NCBI GenBank assembly: GCA_947493535.1
Contig: CANLRK010000003.1
Location: forward strand, 186,001-250,000
Length of the DNA stretch: 64,000 bases
Reading direction: 5' to 3'
Source: an uncultured Flavobacteriaceae bacterium
GTDB lineage: Bacteria; Bacteroidota; Bacteroidia; Flavobacteriales; Flavobacteriaceae
The translations under genes and the position numbers were made by a program. The notes under the pieces were generated by a model, which was given only the letters and a program-made list of their open reading frames with translations, was not told the origin of the DNA and did not search any database. Below, piece by piece: positions 24,528 through 34,413 of this stretch; the stretch's first letter is position 1; every line of letters starts with the position of its first letter.

Positions 24528-26372
24528 TTATGCAATGGATTGCATTTGTACCAGTTTTTTGTACATGCCATTTTTATTAAGTAATTCTTGGTGTGTACCT
24601 TGTTCTACTATTTCACCTTTTTTCATTACAACAATAAGATCAGCATTTTTTATGGTAGATAATCTATGAGCGATAACAATTGAGGTCCGGTTACGCATCA
24701 TGTTTTCTAGGGCAACTTGTACGGCACGTTCACTTTCGGTATCAAGTGCTGAGGTAGCTTCATCCAGAATCATAATAGGAGGGTTTTTAAGTACGGCGCG
24801 AGCAATAGATAAGCGTTGTTTTTGTCCTCCAGAAAGTTTTCCACCACCATCCCCTATATTGGTGTCAAAACCTTGTGGTAAATCCATAATAAACTCGTAA
24901 GCATTAGCAATTTTAGCGGCTTCAATAATTTCTTGTTCACTTACATTTTCAATACCTAACTTGATATTGTTTTTAATGGTGTCGTTAAATAAAATTGAGT
25001 CCTGTGTTACTAATCCCATTAGTCCTCTTATCGATGCTTTTTTGATATTTCGAATATCTACACCATCAATTTTGATGCTACCATCATTAATATCATAAAA
25101 ACGTGTAAGTAGGTTGGCAATAGTTGATTTTCCACTACCAGATTGCCCAACCAAAGCAACTGTTTTTCCTTTAGGTACTGTTATTGAAAAGTTTTTTAAT
25201 ACGTAATCATCTTGGTATTTAAAAGAAATATTTTCGATACTGATAGTGTTGTCAAAGCTGTTTTTTTCAATAGCATCGGGTTTATCTTCCAAGGGAGATT
25301 CAGTGTTTAAAACTGCTAAAACTCTGTCGGCAGCAGCATTACCTGCTTTGACCATATAACTTGCTTTTGAAATTGCTTTTGCTGGGGTAAGTATAGTGTA
25401 GGCTAAGGCCATGTAGCCTATAAAAGCTCCTCCAGATAATGTTTTATCAACTAAAACCATACTACCTCCATACCATAAGAGAATAGATATTGTTGCAATT
25501 CCTAAAAATTCACTAGTTGGTGAGGCTAAGTTTTGACGGTGCCCAAGTGTGTTTGAAAATTTAAAAAATCGAGAGGTTGACTCTTGAAACTTTTTATTAA
25601 ATAAGGGCTCAGCATTAAAACCTTTTATAACTTTTAATCCGCTTAAAGTTTCTTCTAAGGTAGATAAAAACACACCTTGTTCAGATTGTACTTTTTCTGA
25701 ATGCTTTTTTAAACGTTTTCCTATTTTAGATATAATAAACCCAGAAACAGGAATAAAAATAAATACAAACAATGTAAGTTTTGCACTTATAATAAACATA
25801 GCTATTATTGAAAAAAGAATGGTTAAAGGTTCTTTTACAATAAGTTCTAATACGGAAAGTAATGAAATTTGTACCTGGGTAACATCTCCTGAAATTCGTG
25901 CAATAACATCACCTTTTCTTTTTTCTGAATAGTAAGCTATAGGAAGGTTAACTACTTTTTGATAGATATTATTTCTCAAATCTTTTAACACACCATTTCT
26001 TAAGTAGGTAATGTAAAAAAGTGCTAAATAGTTAAATAAGTTTTTGAACAAAAAAATACCTACAATTAATACAATCATGTATAGTAGTGCGTGTTGTGGG
26101 CCTTGTTGCTCAGAGGTAGTGGTAATAAAATAATTTAACGAATCCTCTAAATAAGGTTTGATGTTACTAAAATCATCAAGATTATTAATGCCTTTCCAAA
26201 CAGGTTTTTTAGTAAGTCGCTCTGTTTCATCAAATAGTACATTAATCATGGGCATTAATGATACCATACCTAAAGTACTAAATAAAGCGTAAAGTACATT
26301 AAAGAAAATGTTTAAGTACGCATACTTTTTATAAGGTAAAATAAACTTAGAAAGTTTTTTTATATAATCCAT
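24528..26372 (-). CDS. ABC exporter, MsbA/lipid-flippase type (fused membrane and ATPase domains)
   Basis: Half-transporter of 614 residues working as a homodimer. The N-terminal 330 or so residues form six membrane helices with coupling-loop sequence typical of type IV exporters; the C-terminal ATPase has Walker A LVGQSGSGKST, Q-loop GLVTQDSILFNDTI, signature LSGGQKQRLSIARAV, Walker B IMILDEATSALD and switch AHRLSTI. The family moves lipids, lipid A or drugs across the inner membrane; substrate not readable. Its ATG begins immediately after the stop of the phosphohexomutase gene, so the pair is translationally coupled, suggesting a role in envelope glycolipid export. Confidence 0.9.
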   Translation of the reverse strand: MDYIKKLSKFILPYKKYAYLNIFFNVLYALFSTLGMVSLMPMINVLFDETERLTKKPVWKGINNLDDFSNIKPYLEDSLNYFITTTSEQQGPQHALLYMIVLIVGIFLFKNLFNYLALFYITYLRNGVLKDLRNNIYQKVVNLPIAYYSEKRKGDVIARISGDVTQVQISLLSVLELIVKEPLTILFSIIAMFIISAKLTLFVFIFIPVSGFIISKIGKRLKKHSEKVQSEQGVFLSTLEETLSGLKVIKGFNAEPLFNKKFQESTSRFFKFSNTLGHRQNLASPTSEFLGIATISILLWYGGSMVLVDKTLSGGAFIGYMALAYTILTPAKAISKASYMVKAGNAAADRVLAVLNTESPLEDKPDAIEKNSFDNTISIENISFKYQDDYVLKNFSITVPKGKTVALVGQSGSGKSTIANLLTRFYDINDGSIKIDGVDIRNIKKASIRGLMGLVTQDSILFNDTIKNNIKLGIENVSEQEIIEAAKIANAYEFIMDLPQGFDTNIGDGGGKLSGGQKQRLSIARAVLKNPPIMILDEATSALDTESERAVQVALENMMRNRTSIVIAHRLSTIKNADLIVVMKKGEIVEQGTHQELLNKNGMYKKLVQMQSIA

Positions 26373-28097
26373 TTAGTTGACGTTCAAATCGTTTATAATA
26401 GCGGCGATTTTTGTGTCTAATCTTTGGTTGATTTTTACAAAATCGTCAACATGTTTTAGAGTTTCTTTTACACTAATGTAAAATTTTATTTTAGGTTCTG
26501 TACCACTTGGTCGGCAAGCAATTTTACTACCATCTTCAGTATAATAAATTAGTACGTTAGATTTAGGTACTTCTAAGGGGTACTCTTTGTCGGTAATTAG
26601 GTTTTTCATAGTAGAAGTTTGGTAGTCTTCTAACATAATTACTTTCGATCCGTTTATCTTCTTTAAAGGTTTTTCTCTAAAGCTAATCATCATTTGTTTT
26701 ATTTCTTCCGCTCCAGAGATTCCTTTTTTAACTAATGAAACTAAATGCTCTTTATAAAAACCATGAGTAGCATAAAGCTTTATGAGCTCGTTATACATTG
26801 AGCTTCCGTTTGATTTTGCCTGACTAGCAATTTCGCAAGCTAATAAAGAAGCAGTTACAGCATCTTTATCGCGTACAAAATCGCCTACCATAAAGCCAAA
26901 ACTTTCTTCGCCACCACCTATGAATGGTTGGTTTGGGTGGTCTTTAATCATTTTAGCAATCCATTTAAATCCGGTTAAGCCAACCTTGCATTCCACACCA
27001 TAATAATCGGCTAGTTCCTGCATCATTGGTGTAGAAACAATAGTAGAGCCAACAAAATCATTTTCACCTAATTTACCTTGCTTTAACCATTGACCAATTA
27101 AAAAATCAGTCATAATCACCATAGTTTGGTTTCCGTTTAATAAAATAAGTTTGTTGTTGTTATCACGAACAGCAATACCTAATCTGTCAGAATCAGGGTC
27201 CGTACCAATAACAATATCAGCATTTACATCTTCAGCAAGCTCCATAGCCATAGTTAAGGCTTCTGGCTCTTCTGGGTTTGGTGATTTTACTGTTGGGAAA
27301 TTACCATCAGGAGTGGCTTGTTCTTCAACTATATGAATGTTTTTATAACCAGCTCTTTTTAAGGTTTCAGGCAATATAGTAATTGATGTTCCGTGTAGTG
27401 AGGTAAAAACTATTGATAAGTTATTGCGCTCTGTTCCTTCAAAACTTCCATTTGCTACCGAAGTATTTATAAAAGCATCATCAATAGCTGTATCTATTAA
27501 CTCTATATAATCAGTATTAGCTTCAAAATTAATGTCAGCATAATCTACAGCTTCAATAGCTTTAATTATGGCATTGTCTTGTGGGGGTACAATTTGCCCT
27601 CCATCATTCCAGTATACTTTGTATCCATTGTATTCTGGTGGATTATGAGATGCTGTTAAAACAATACCACAATCACACCCTAAGTGTTTTACTGCAAATG
27701 ATAATTCTGGTGTTGGGCGTAATTCAGAAAATAAAAAAACTTTAATTCCATTTGCAGAAAATACATTAGCTACTAGCTTAGCTAAGCTATCTGAGTTGTG
27801 CCTACAATCATATGCAATGGCAACTTTCAAGTTTTTTTTAGGAAACTCTTGTTTTAAATAGTTTGCTAAACCTTGTGTGTTTTTTCCGAGGGTGTATTTG
27901 TTAATTCGGTTAGTTCCTACGCCCATAATGCCACGCATTCCTCCAGTACCAAAAGCTAGGTTTTTGTAAAAACTTTCTTTAAGCTCATCAGGATTGTTGG
28001 CAATTAGTTCTTTAATTTGATGTTGTGTTTCTTCATCAAAAGTTGGAGTTAACCATGTGTTTGCAACTTCAAGAATTTCAGGTGCTATATAAATCAT
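26373..28097 (-). CDS. phosphoglucomutase/phosphomannomutase (alpha-D-phosphohexomutase)
   Basis: Interconverts hexose 1- and 6-phosphates for sugar nucleotide and envelope polysaccharide synthesis. The four-domain family motifs are all present: phosphoserine loop [14 protein letters not shown] (Ser150), metal-binding DPDSDR (300-305), sugar-binding GGEESFGF, and phosphate-binding [13 protein letters not shown] near the C-terminus. At 574 residues it is the long form related to Bacillus PgcA and PGM2 rather than the 450-residue ManB/AlgC form. Directly upstream of, and abutting, the exporter gene. Glucose versus mannose specificity is not decided. Confidence 0.93.
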   Translation of the reverse strand: MIYIAPEILEVANTWLTPTFDEETQHQIKELIANNPDELKESFYKNLAFGTGGMRGIMGVGTNRINKYTLGKNTQGLANYLKQEFPKKNLKVAIAYDCRHNSDSLAKLVANVFSANGIKVFLFSELRPTPELSFAVKHLGCDCGIVLTASHNPPEYNGYKVYWNDGGQIVPPQDNAIIKAIEAVDYADINFEANTDYIELIDTAIDDAFINTSVANGSFEGTERNNLSIVFTSLHGTSITILPETLKRAGYKNIHIVEEQATPDGNFPTVKSPNPEEPEALTMAMELAEDVNADIVIGTDPDSDRLGIAVRDNNNKLILLNGNQTMVIMTDFLIGQWLKQGKLGENDFVGSTIVSTPMMQELADYYGVECKVGLTGFKWIAKMIKDHPNQPFIGGGEESFGFMVGDFVRDKDAVTASLLACEIASQAKSNGSSMYNELIKLYATHGFYKEHLVSLVKKGISGAEEIKQMMISFREKPLKKINGSKVIMLEDYQTSTMKNLITDKEYPLEVPKSNVLIYYTEDGSKIACRPSGTEPKIKFYISVKETLKHVDDFVKINQRLDTKIAAIINDLNVN

Positions 28098-28158
28098 TGT
28101 ATGTGTTTGCTATAATAATATGCAAATGTAATGATTTTGAATTATGATTGTAAATTGC

Positions 28159-29109
28159 TTAAGAAATGTTTAGTTTTTCCTCAACTTTATAACGTTCATG
28201 ATTTTTGTTATTACGCAATACAAGTTCGCCTAAAAAACCTGCAATAAATAACTGCGAGCCAATAATCATGCTTACTAATGAAATGTAAAACTGAGGACGC
28301 TGTGTGATGAGTCTGCCGCTTGGATTAAAAAATAGTTTGTCAACCCCTAAGTAGAAAGCAAATGCAAAACCAATAAAAAAAAGGAGAGTTCCTAAGGCTC
28401 CAAACAAATGCATTGGTTGTTTGCCGAATTTTGATAGAAAGGAAATGGTTAATAAATCAAGAAAACCATTAATGAATCGATCCATTCCAAATTTGGTTTT
28501 TCCGTATTTACGCGCTTGATGTTGCACTACTTTTTCATCTATTTTTTTATAACCAGCATTTTTAGCTAAAACAGGAATGTATCGGTGCATTTCGCCATAT
28601 ACATCAATGTTTTTTACAACTTCCTTTTTATAAGCCTTTAACCCACAATTGAAATCATGTAGTTTTAATCCAGATGTTTTTCGGGCGCACCAATTAAAAA
28701 GTTTGGAAGGTAAGTTTTTAGCAAAAACAGCATCATAACGTTTCTTTTTCCAACCTGAAATTAAATCGAAATTCTGCTGGGTAATTAGCTGATATAGTTC
28801 AGGTATTTCTTCAGGATTGTCTTGTAAGTCAGCATCCATAGTTATTACCACATCGCCTTTGGCTTTTTTAAAACCTAAATGCAAGGCCTGAGATTTTCCG
28901 TAGTTACGTAAAAACTTAAGGCCTTTTACATTTGGATTTTTTTCAGCTAGTTGGTTTATAACTTGCCAAGACTTATCTGTAGAACCATCATCAATAAATA
29001 ATATCTCATAACTAAATTGTTTGGTTTGCATCACTTGTACAATCCATTGGTGCAATTCAGTAAGTGATTCTTCTTCATTAAGAAGTGGTATGACGATGGA
29101 AAGATTCAT
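28159..29109 (-). CDS. GT2 glycosyltransferase, DPM1/undecaprenyl-phosphate transferase-like
   Basis: Membrane-associated family 2 glycosyltransferase of 316 residues. The catalytic GT-A domain shows LSIVIPLLNEEESL, FIDDGSTDKSWQVI, VVITMDADLQDNPEEIPEL (DAD metal/sugar-binding) and KLHDFNCGLKAYKKEV; the C-terminal third carries two membrane helices (about 235-255 and 270-292). This is the architecture of enzymes that load a sugar on dolichyl/undecaprenyl phosphate (GtrB/ArnC/DPM1). The gene is 61 nt upstream of the phosphohexomutase gene on the same strand, so sugar activation and lipid loading may be coordinated. Confidence 0.9.
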   Translation of the reverse strand: MNLSIVIPLLNEEESLTELHQWIVQVMQTKQFSYEILFIDDGSTDKSWQVINQLAEKNPNVKGLKFLRNYGKSQALHLGFKKAKGDVVITMDADLQDNPEEIPELYQLITQQNFDLISGWKKKRYDAVFAKNLPSKLFNWCARKTSGLKLHDFNCGLKAYKKEVVKNIDVYGEMHRYIPVLAKNAGYKKIDEKVVQHQARKYGKTKFGMDRFINGFLDLLTISFLSKFGKQPMHLFGALGTLLFFIGFAFAFYLGVDKLFFNPSGRLITQRPQFYISLVSMIIGSQLFIAGFLGELVLRNNKNHERYKVEEKLNIS

Positions 29110-29133
29110 AGGTTAGGATTAAGCTATGTGATT

Positions 29134-29658
29134 TTATAAATTTTCTCTGGTTTTCTTTAAAATAAGCCCACCTATTAAAGAGAAAATAAAACCAAATAAT
29201 AAGTTACCAATTAAAGCTCCTGCAAAAGAAATCCATGGCGAAGAGAATTTTGAACCCATATCTTTCATCATCTGTATTTGTTCGTCAGACATTTCAGGAT
29301 TGTTTTCTACTGCTTGTTCTAGTTGTAGTTCTTGTACTCGGCTAATATATTCTGGGTCTATGTATGATAAGAATACTAATTGGTATAAAGAAGCGATAAT
29401 ACCACCTATTAAAGCAATTCCAATACCTACTTTTAAGGCTTCAGATAAACTTAAAAAACCATCATTAGTTTCTTTAAATTTCTTTATACCTAAAAAGGTA
29501 AGCGCAATCATAACAATGATGCCTAATAAACCACTTATCCAGCCGGTTTTTAAAGGCATATCTATTATGTATGTAATAACAGAAATAATTATAGTGGTAA
29601 ACCCTAAGATTAATCCGTAGTTTAAAGCAATGCTTTTTGAAGTTGTTTTGTTTTCCAT
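29134..29658 (-). CDS. DUF4199 domain membrane protein
   Basis: A 174-residue integral membrane protein with four hydrophobic helices (about 10-30, 36-57, 70-95, 145-168) and a helical insert of charged sequence (EQAVENNPEMSDEQIQMMKDMGSKFSSPWIS in outline) between helices 3 and 4. This matches the Bacteroidota DUF4199 family, frequently found just upstream of a GT2 glycosyltransferase, as here (24-nt gap). Function unknown; a partner role for the glycosyltransferase is suggested only by this recurring neighbourhood. Confidence 0.85.
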   Translation of the reverse strand: MENKTTSKSIALNYGLILGFTTIIISVITYIIDMPLKTGWISGLLGIIVMIALTFLGIKKFKETNDGFLSLSEALKVGIGIALIGGIIASLYQLVFLSYIDPEYISRVQELQLEQAVENNPEMSDEQIQMMKDMGSKFSSPWISFAGALIGNLLFGFIFSLIGGLILKKTRENL

Positions 29659-29742
29659 AAAATAATTAGTTTTACTTTATCAGTTAACAAATGTACTAAA
29701 TCGTTACAGAAAAAAGTTTAAAATATTTTACTAATAAGTTTT

Positions 29743-29770
29743 TTGAAACAAATTTTTAATAGTATATTTG
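29743..29770 (+). promoter_or_regulatory. promoter of rpmE2
   Basis: TTG (29743-29745), 17-nt spacer, TATATTTG (29763-29770). It predicts a leader of about 90 nt before rpmE2 that contains the small hairpin ATTACA-GTT-TGTAAT (29791-29805). Confidence 0.7.
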
Positions 29771-29866
29771 CCCCTCGAAATTGTTAAGTGATTACAGTTT
29801 GTAATGTTACCACATTTAATAGTTTTAATTTTAATAAGATAAAAAACGTTTAAAATACTATAAACC

Positions 29867-30118
29867 ATGAAACAAGGTTTACATCCAGAAAATTACAGAT
29901 TAGTTGCATTTAAAGACATGTCAAATGACGATGTTTTTATTACTAAATCTACTGTAGATACTAAAGAAACTCTTGAGGTAGACGGAGTTGAGTATCCATT
30001 ATTTAAATTAGAAATTTCAAGAACTTCTCACCCTTTCTATACAGGTAAGTCTAAGTTAGTTGATACTGCTGGACGTATTGATAAGTTCAAAACAAAATAC
30101 GCAAAATTCAAAAAGTAA
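29867..30118 (+). CDS. rpmE2: 50S ribosomal protein L31, type B
   Basis: Ribosomal protein bL31 of 83 residues. The zinc-free type B form is shown by the absence of the CxxC motif and by [42 protein letters not shown]. It has a promoter and terminator of its own, so it is a single-gene unit with a leader of about 90 nt. In many bacteria the zinc-free L31 replaces a zinc-binding one under zinc shortage; here no second copy is visible in the window and no Zur site is evident. Confidence 0.96.
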   Translation: MKQGLHPENYRLVAFKDMSNDDVFITKSTVDTKETLEVDGVEYPLFKLEISRTSHPFYTGKSKLVDTAGRIDKFKTKYAKFKK

Positions 30119-30140
30119 TTTTAGTTTTTTTAAGCATATT

Positions 30141-30172
30141 AAAAGCCTTCGATTTTTTCGAAGGCTTTTTTT
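30141..30172 (+). terminator. intrinsic terminator of rpmE2
   Basis: Stem AAAAGCCTTCGA / TCGAAGGCTTTT with a 5-nt T loop and a run of T. The T-run touches the TTG of the next promoter at 30171. Confidence 0.88.
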
Positions 30173-30200
30173 GTGGCTAGCTTTTTTAAACTTAACTTTG
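30171..30200 (+). promoter_or_regulatory. promoter of the GlmU-like gene
   Basis: TTG (30171-30173), 19-nt spacer, TAACTTTG (30193-30200), exact to consensus. It starts transcription near 30207 and thereby decides the translational start: only the ATG at 30224 lies on the message. Confidence 0.7.
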
Positions 30201-30223
30201 GTATTTATACATACGCAAAAACT

Positions 30224-31399
30224 ATGAACTATATTCTTTTTGATGGTACTGTACGTAATCAGTTGTTGCCATTTACATATACTAGACCTGTTGCTGATAT
30301 CAGAGTGGGGATTTTAACAATTCGAGAAAAGTGGGAAAAACACTTGGGGTATACTACCACTACAATTACTGAGGAGTATTTGTCGGAAAAGTTTCCTATG
30401 GTTGAATTAGAACAGAATATACTAATAAACGCTTCTTTTTTACCTACAAAAGAATTGGTGGCTATGATTAAAAATTTATCAGAAAACCAGGCGATTTTAT
30501 CAAATGAAGAAATAGTGGCGTTTTATACGACTGATACTCAAGAAGAAGTAGATTTTGATACGTATGAAATAATTTCACTCGATTTTGATTGTATTCGAAT
30601 TGAAAATACTTGGGATATTTTCTCAAAAAATGCAGCAGCCATTCAGGCAGATTTTGGCTTGCTAACTGAAAATAGAGTTTCTCAACCTATACCTGAGGGA
30701 GTGCAATGTATTAACAAAGAGCAAATATTTATTGAAGAAGGGGCAGAAGTATTGTTTTCATCATTAAATGCATCAAACGGACCTATTTATATTGGTAAAA
30801 ATGCAGAAATAATGGAAGGGTGTACTGTGCGAGGACCTTTTGCTTTATGTGATAATGCGACGTTAAAAATGAGTGCTAAAATATACGGAGGTACAACTAT
30901 TGGACCGTATAGTAAAATTGGTGGAGAGGTAAATAACTCGGTGGTATTTGGTTATTCAAATAAAGGGCATGATGGTTTTTTAGGGAACTCAGTGTTAGGG
31001 GAGTGGTGTAATTTAGGTGCAGATACAAATAATTCAAACTTAAAAAATAATTATGCTGAAGTGCGTTTGTGGAGTTATGAAACTGAGCGCTTTGCTAAAA
31101 CTGGTTTGCAGTTTTGTGGTTTAATGATGGGAGATCACTCTAAATGTGGTATAAACACAATGTTTAATACGGGTACAGTTGTTGGGGTGTCAGCTAATAT
31201 TTTTGGGTCAGGATTTCCTCGAAACTTTATACCTAGTTATAGTTGGGGAGGGCACTCAGGTTTTACAAGTTATTTAACTAAAAAAGCTTTTGAAGTAGCA
31301 AAAGTGGTTATGGATAGAAGAGGAGTTTCCTTTACAGTACAAGATGAAGCTATTTTAACACATGTTTTTGAAGTAACTAAAAAATACCGAAAGGATTAG
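30224..31399 (+). CDS. GlmU-like sugar nucleotidyltransferase
   Basis: Protein of 391 residues resembling bifunctional nucleotidyltransferase/acyltransferases. N-terminal Rossmann-like part begins NYILFDGTVRNQLLPFTYTRPVADIRVGI; the C-terminal part is a left-handed beta-helix of hexapeptide repeats (IYIGKNAEIMEGCTVRGPFAL, AKIYGGTTIGPYSKIGGEV, LGEWCNLGADTNNSNLKNNY). The usual GxGxRM pyrophosphorylase loop is replaced by DGTVRNQLLPFTYTRP, as in the Bacteroidota-specific GlmU-family proteins, so the true reaction is uncertain. Start moved to ATG 30224 because the promoter overlaps the longer frame. Terminator follows at 31421. Confidence 0.85.
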   Translation: MNYILFDGTVRNQLLPFTYTRPVADIRVGILTIREKWEKHLGYTTTTITEEYLSEKFPMVELEQNILINASFLPTKELVAMIKNLSENQAILSNEEIVAFYTTDTQEEVDFDTYEIISLDFDCIRIENTWDIFSKNAAAIQADFGLLTENRVSQPIPEGVQCINKEQIFIEEGAEVLFSSLNASNGPIYIGKNAEIMEGCTVRGPFALCDNATLKMSAKIYGGTTIGPYSKIGGEVNNSVVFGYSNKGHDGFLGNSVLGEWCNLGADTNNSNLKNNYAEVRLWSYETERFAKTGLQFCGLMMGDHSKCGINTMFNTGTVVGVSANIFGSGFPRNFIPSYSWGGHSGFTSYLTKKAFEVAKVVMDRRGVSFTVQDEAILTHVFEVTKKYRKD

Positions 31400-31420
31400 T
31401 AAAACAATAAAAAAACTATT

Positions 31421-31455
31421 AAAACCATAAACTTATTCTAGCTTGTGGTTTTTTT
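31421..31455 (+). terminator. intrinsic terminator of the GlmU-like gene
   Basis: Imperfect stem AAAACCATAA...CT / AG...TTGTGGTTTT followed by a run of T, 22 nt past the stop; it faces the convergent acyltransferase gene. Confidence 0.65.
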
Positions 31456-31472
31456 GCATAAATCTTTTTGCT

Positions 31473-33131
31473 TTAAAATTGAAAATAAATAAAAGGTTGA
31501 AAATCGGCAGCGTATGTTTGATAGCATAAAACTGCTACAATAACCGAAATAATCAGTTTAATAAAGTAATGACTGCTAATGAAAAGATTTAATGATTTTT
31601 CTTTAAAAGAATAAGGAAGCCAATGTGCAATGTACCCTATAAGCATAACAGTAAATACACTTTTATATTCTAATAATAACTGTAGTGCATTGTCAAGGTT
31701 CATATTATAGTAAATCTGATAGTATTGTTTGCTAATATGTTCCATACTGTTACCTCTAAAGTAAACACGGGTAAATGTGATGAATAAAAAAGTTACGCCT
31801 ATTTTCCATGCTAAACTAATTGCGTTTTTACTTTTTTCATACGGACTAATTCGCCGCCAATATTTATAGGTTAAAATTCCTAAGCCATTTAATCCACCCC
31901 AGATAACAAATTTCCAAGAAGCTCCGTGCCATAATCCACCAATAAGCATAGTGAGTAAAATATTAATATTGGTATTAAAATGTTTGATTATTTTAGGAAA
32001 AATTAAACACAATACCATTGCACTTATAATAATGCCAACAATGATAAATGTATAAGTGTAGCTTTGTAGTGCAATAAGTAATAAGGCTAAAAAACTTAAG
32101 CAAATAATGTAAGAGGCAACCGTTCCGTTTCTATTTCCTCCTAATGGAATGTATAAATAATCTTTAAGCCATGTAGATAATGATATGTGCCATCGTTTCC
32201 AAAAATCTCCACAATTTCGTGCTTTGTATGGCGAGTTGAAATTTTTAGGTAATTGGAATCCCATTAGTAAAGCTACACCAATAGCAATATCTGTATACCC
32301 AGAAAAATCGCCATAAATTTGTAATGAATACCCCAATAAAGCCATAATGTTCGTAAATCCAGAAAACATTTCTGGAGCATCAAAAACTCGATCTAAAAAA
32401 TTAGCTGCAATATAATCGGCAAAGATCATTTTTTTAATTAAACCTACTAGAATTAGATATACAGCCTTGCCAAAATCGTTTTTTGAAATAGTAATTTTAG
32501 TGTTAATTTGAGGGATGAAATCTGCCGCCCTAACGATAGGCCCTGCTACTAACTGAGGGAAAAAACTTACAAAAAAACCAAAATCAATAATATTATTTAA
32601 AGGTTGTAATTGCTTACGGTAAATATCTACACTATAGCTAATGGTTTGGAAGGTATAGAATGAAATTCCTACAGGAAGTATAATGCTATCAACAGTAAAA
32701 TAATCGTATTGGCTAATAGTATTAGTCCATAAAGCTAAATGATTTACAACTTCGTAATCAGTTTTAAAAAGGCTGTTGAATGAATTGGTGAAAAAATAGG
32801 CGTATTTAAAATAGCATAAGGTAGCAAGGTTGATGAAAACACTAATACCTACCAATATTTTTTTAGTGATTACTTTTTTTGCGTTATAAATTCCCTTGCC
32901 TAAAAAAAAATCATTTATAGTGCTGAATAAGAGTATACCTACAAATAAACCGCTGGTTTTGTAATAAAATAACAAACTTACAATAAACAAATAGCTTATG
33001 CGTAACCATTTCTTTTTGTATACTACTGCGTATATAAGATATACTAAGGCAAAGAAAATCCAAAAACTAATTTGTGTAAATAGTAGTGGGGTTTCTTCAG
33101 AAAAGCTAAATATGTCAATAATTCTATTCAA
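31473..33131 (-). CDS. MBOAT-family O-acyltransferase (AlgI/DltB type)
   Basis: Polytopic inner-membrane acyltransferase of 552 residues with about 12 hydrophobic segments. The MBOAT signature is clear: GYTDIAIGVALLMGFQLPKNFNSPY, RWHISLSTWLKDYLYIPLGGNRNG, and the catalytic His402 in GGLWHGASWKFVIWGGLNG. AlgI relatives pass acetyl groups across the membrane to a periplasmic SGNH partner that O-acetylates a polysaccharide. Here two SGNH genes are directly upstream with overlaps of 8 and 1 nt, which strongly suggests a coupled cassette. The acceptor polymer is unknown; it is not evidently alginate or peptidoglycan. Confidence 0.92.
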   Translation of the reverse strand: MNRIIDIFSFSEETPLLFTQISFWIFFALVYLIYAVVYKKKWLRISYLFIVSLLFYYKTSGLFVGILLFSTINDFFLGKGIYNAKKVITKKILVGISVFINLATLCYFKYAYFFTNSFNSLFKTDYEVVNHLALWTNTISQYDYFTVDSIILPVGISFYTFQTISYSVDIYRKQLQPLNNIIDFGFFVSFFPQLVAGPIVRAADFIPQINTKITISKNDFGKAVYLILVGLIKKMIFADYIAANFLDRVFDAPEMFSGFTNIMALLGYSLQIYGDFSGYTDIAIGVALLMGFQLPKNFNSPYKARNCGDFWKRWHISLSTWLKDYLYIPLGGNRNGTVASYIICLSFLALLLIALQSYTYTFIIVGIIISAMVLCLIFPKIIKHFNTNINILLTMLIGGLWHGASWKFVIWGGLNGLGILTYKYWRRISPYEKSKNAISLAWKIGVTFLFITFTRVYFRGNSMEHISKQYYQIYYNMNLDNALQLLLEYKSVFTVMLIGYIAHWLPYSFKEKSLNLFISSHYFIKLIISVIVAVLCYQTYAADFQPFIYFQF

Positions 33132-34413
33132 TAGCTTTTTCTTTTTTTACAATTGCATTTAGTATACTGTTTTTGGAATAATTCATTTCTTTTTCCCAAG
33201 CATTAACAATTGCTTGTAAAAGCAAGTCTGCCTTAATATCATAACCTTTTCTTGTAAAGTGAATACGGTCTTTAGGCATTAATTTATGGTCGTACCATTT
33301 TTGAGAAGACACATATCCTCCCATAATTTCATAAAAATCCCAAACAGCCATGTGGTGTTTTTTGGCTAATTGATATATAACTTTTGCGGCTACTTTGGTA
33401 TTCGGGTTAGCAAATTGTTTTTTGTAATATGAATCGTTTGGGACGGTTAGTAAAATAGCACATTCAGGATTTGCTTTTTGAATAGATTGAATTAATTGTT
33501 CGTAGTAACGCTCATACTGTTCGGCATCAAAGTGTAATGTATAAGTATCATTTGTGCCTACAGATATTATAAATAAATCTGGTTTGTAAAGCGTTAATTG
33601 TTTTTCAAAATAAGCACAGCGGTTATAAAAGGCAAAACTTGCACCATTAACACCTATGGTAGTATATTCGATACCTGGGTTGTCATTTATAAGTTCAATA
33701 CCCATCATTAAAAATTCTGCTGTTGGATTGGAGTTGTTCTTTTTGATACAAAAATTAAGTTTCTCAACTGTTTTGTTTAACTCAAATTCAATATAGTGCA
33801 TGTCGTTATTGATACTTGTATTATTAAGTATACTTTCATCTTCTAAAATAAAGCTGTAATTATTGTCCCAATCATTATAAAAAACTCTAAATTTATTAAA
33901 GAGGTATGTGTTGTCAGAATAGTTTTTGTGGTTTGCTTGTACAGTTATGTTGGTTATAGAGTCTTTAAATTTAGCGGTGACTCCTGAAAGTCCCCAAGCA
34001 ACAGAATCGTTGCGCGAACATCGGTATCCTTTCCAATTACCGTCAGCAGTAATCTTATAGTTTAACGGGTTGTTGGTTTTTGCTAATTTATAAGGAAAAA
34101 TAAAACCACGTTGTCCTTTTGCAGTAGGACTTATATGTTGTAAATAATGTCGTAATCTGTTGGAGTAAAAATCGGCCTGTATGTGTGAACCACCAATGTG
34201 AAAAACATGTAGCTTTTCTTTTTTGTTACGATAGATGTTATCTAGTTTACGGTATAGCTTTTTAAAAGTTGTTGCAGAATCTGAGTGTTTAATAATATTC
34301 GCTTTCCAATTTATAAATGGATATACTTTTTGTAAGCTATCAGAAATTTGATAGTCTTGTCCAAACACAGCGAAACAGTTAATAATAAGTAAGTATGTAA
34401 TATATTTTTTCAT
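33124..34413 (-). CDS. SGNH/GDSL-type hydrolase or acyltransferase, periplasmic (first partner of MBOAT)
   Basis: Exported 429-residue protein with signal peptide (MKKYITYLLIINCFAVFGQ). SGNH blocks are visible: VFHIGGSHIQADFYSNRL (block I, nucleophile Ser76; the usual GDS Asp is a Gly), FIISVGTNDTY (block III) and DRIHFTRKGYDIKADLL (block V, Asp382 and His385). The N-terminal 20 to 260 region includes a beta-rich insert of unknown role, resembling the carbohydrate-binding part of PatB/AlgJ-like enzymes. The gene overlaps the MBOAT gene by 8 nt and the next SGNH gene by 1 nt. Likely role: transfer of the acyl group to or removal from an exported glycan. Confidence 0.8.
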   Translation of the reverse strand: MKKYITYLLIINCFAVFGQDYQISDSLQKVYPFINWKANIIKHSDSATTFKKLYRKLDNIYRNKKEKLHVFHIGGSHIQADFYSNRLRHYLQHISPTAKGQRGFIFPYKLAKTNNPLNYKITADGNWKGYRCSRNDSVAWGLSGVTAKFKDSITNITVQANHKNYSDNTYLFNKFRVFYNDWDNNYSFILEDESILNNTSINNDMHYIEFELNKTVEKLNFCIKKNNSNPTAEFLMMGIELINDNPGIEYTTIGVNGASFAFYNRCAYFEKQLTLYKPDLFIISVGTNDTYTLHFDAEQYERYYEQLIQSIQKANPECAILLTVPNDSYYKKQFANPNTKVAAKVIYQLAKKHHMAVWDFYEIMGGYVSSQKWYDHKLMPKDRIHFTRKGYDIKADLLLQAIVNAWEKEMNYSKNSILNAIVKKEKAIE

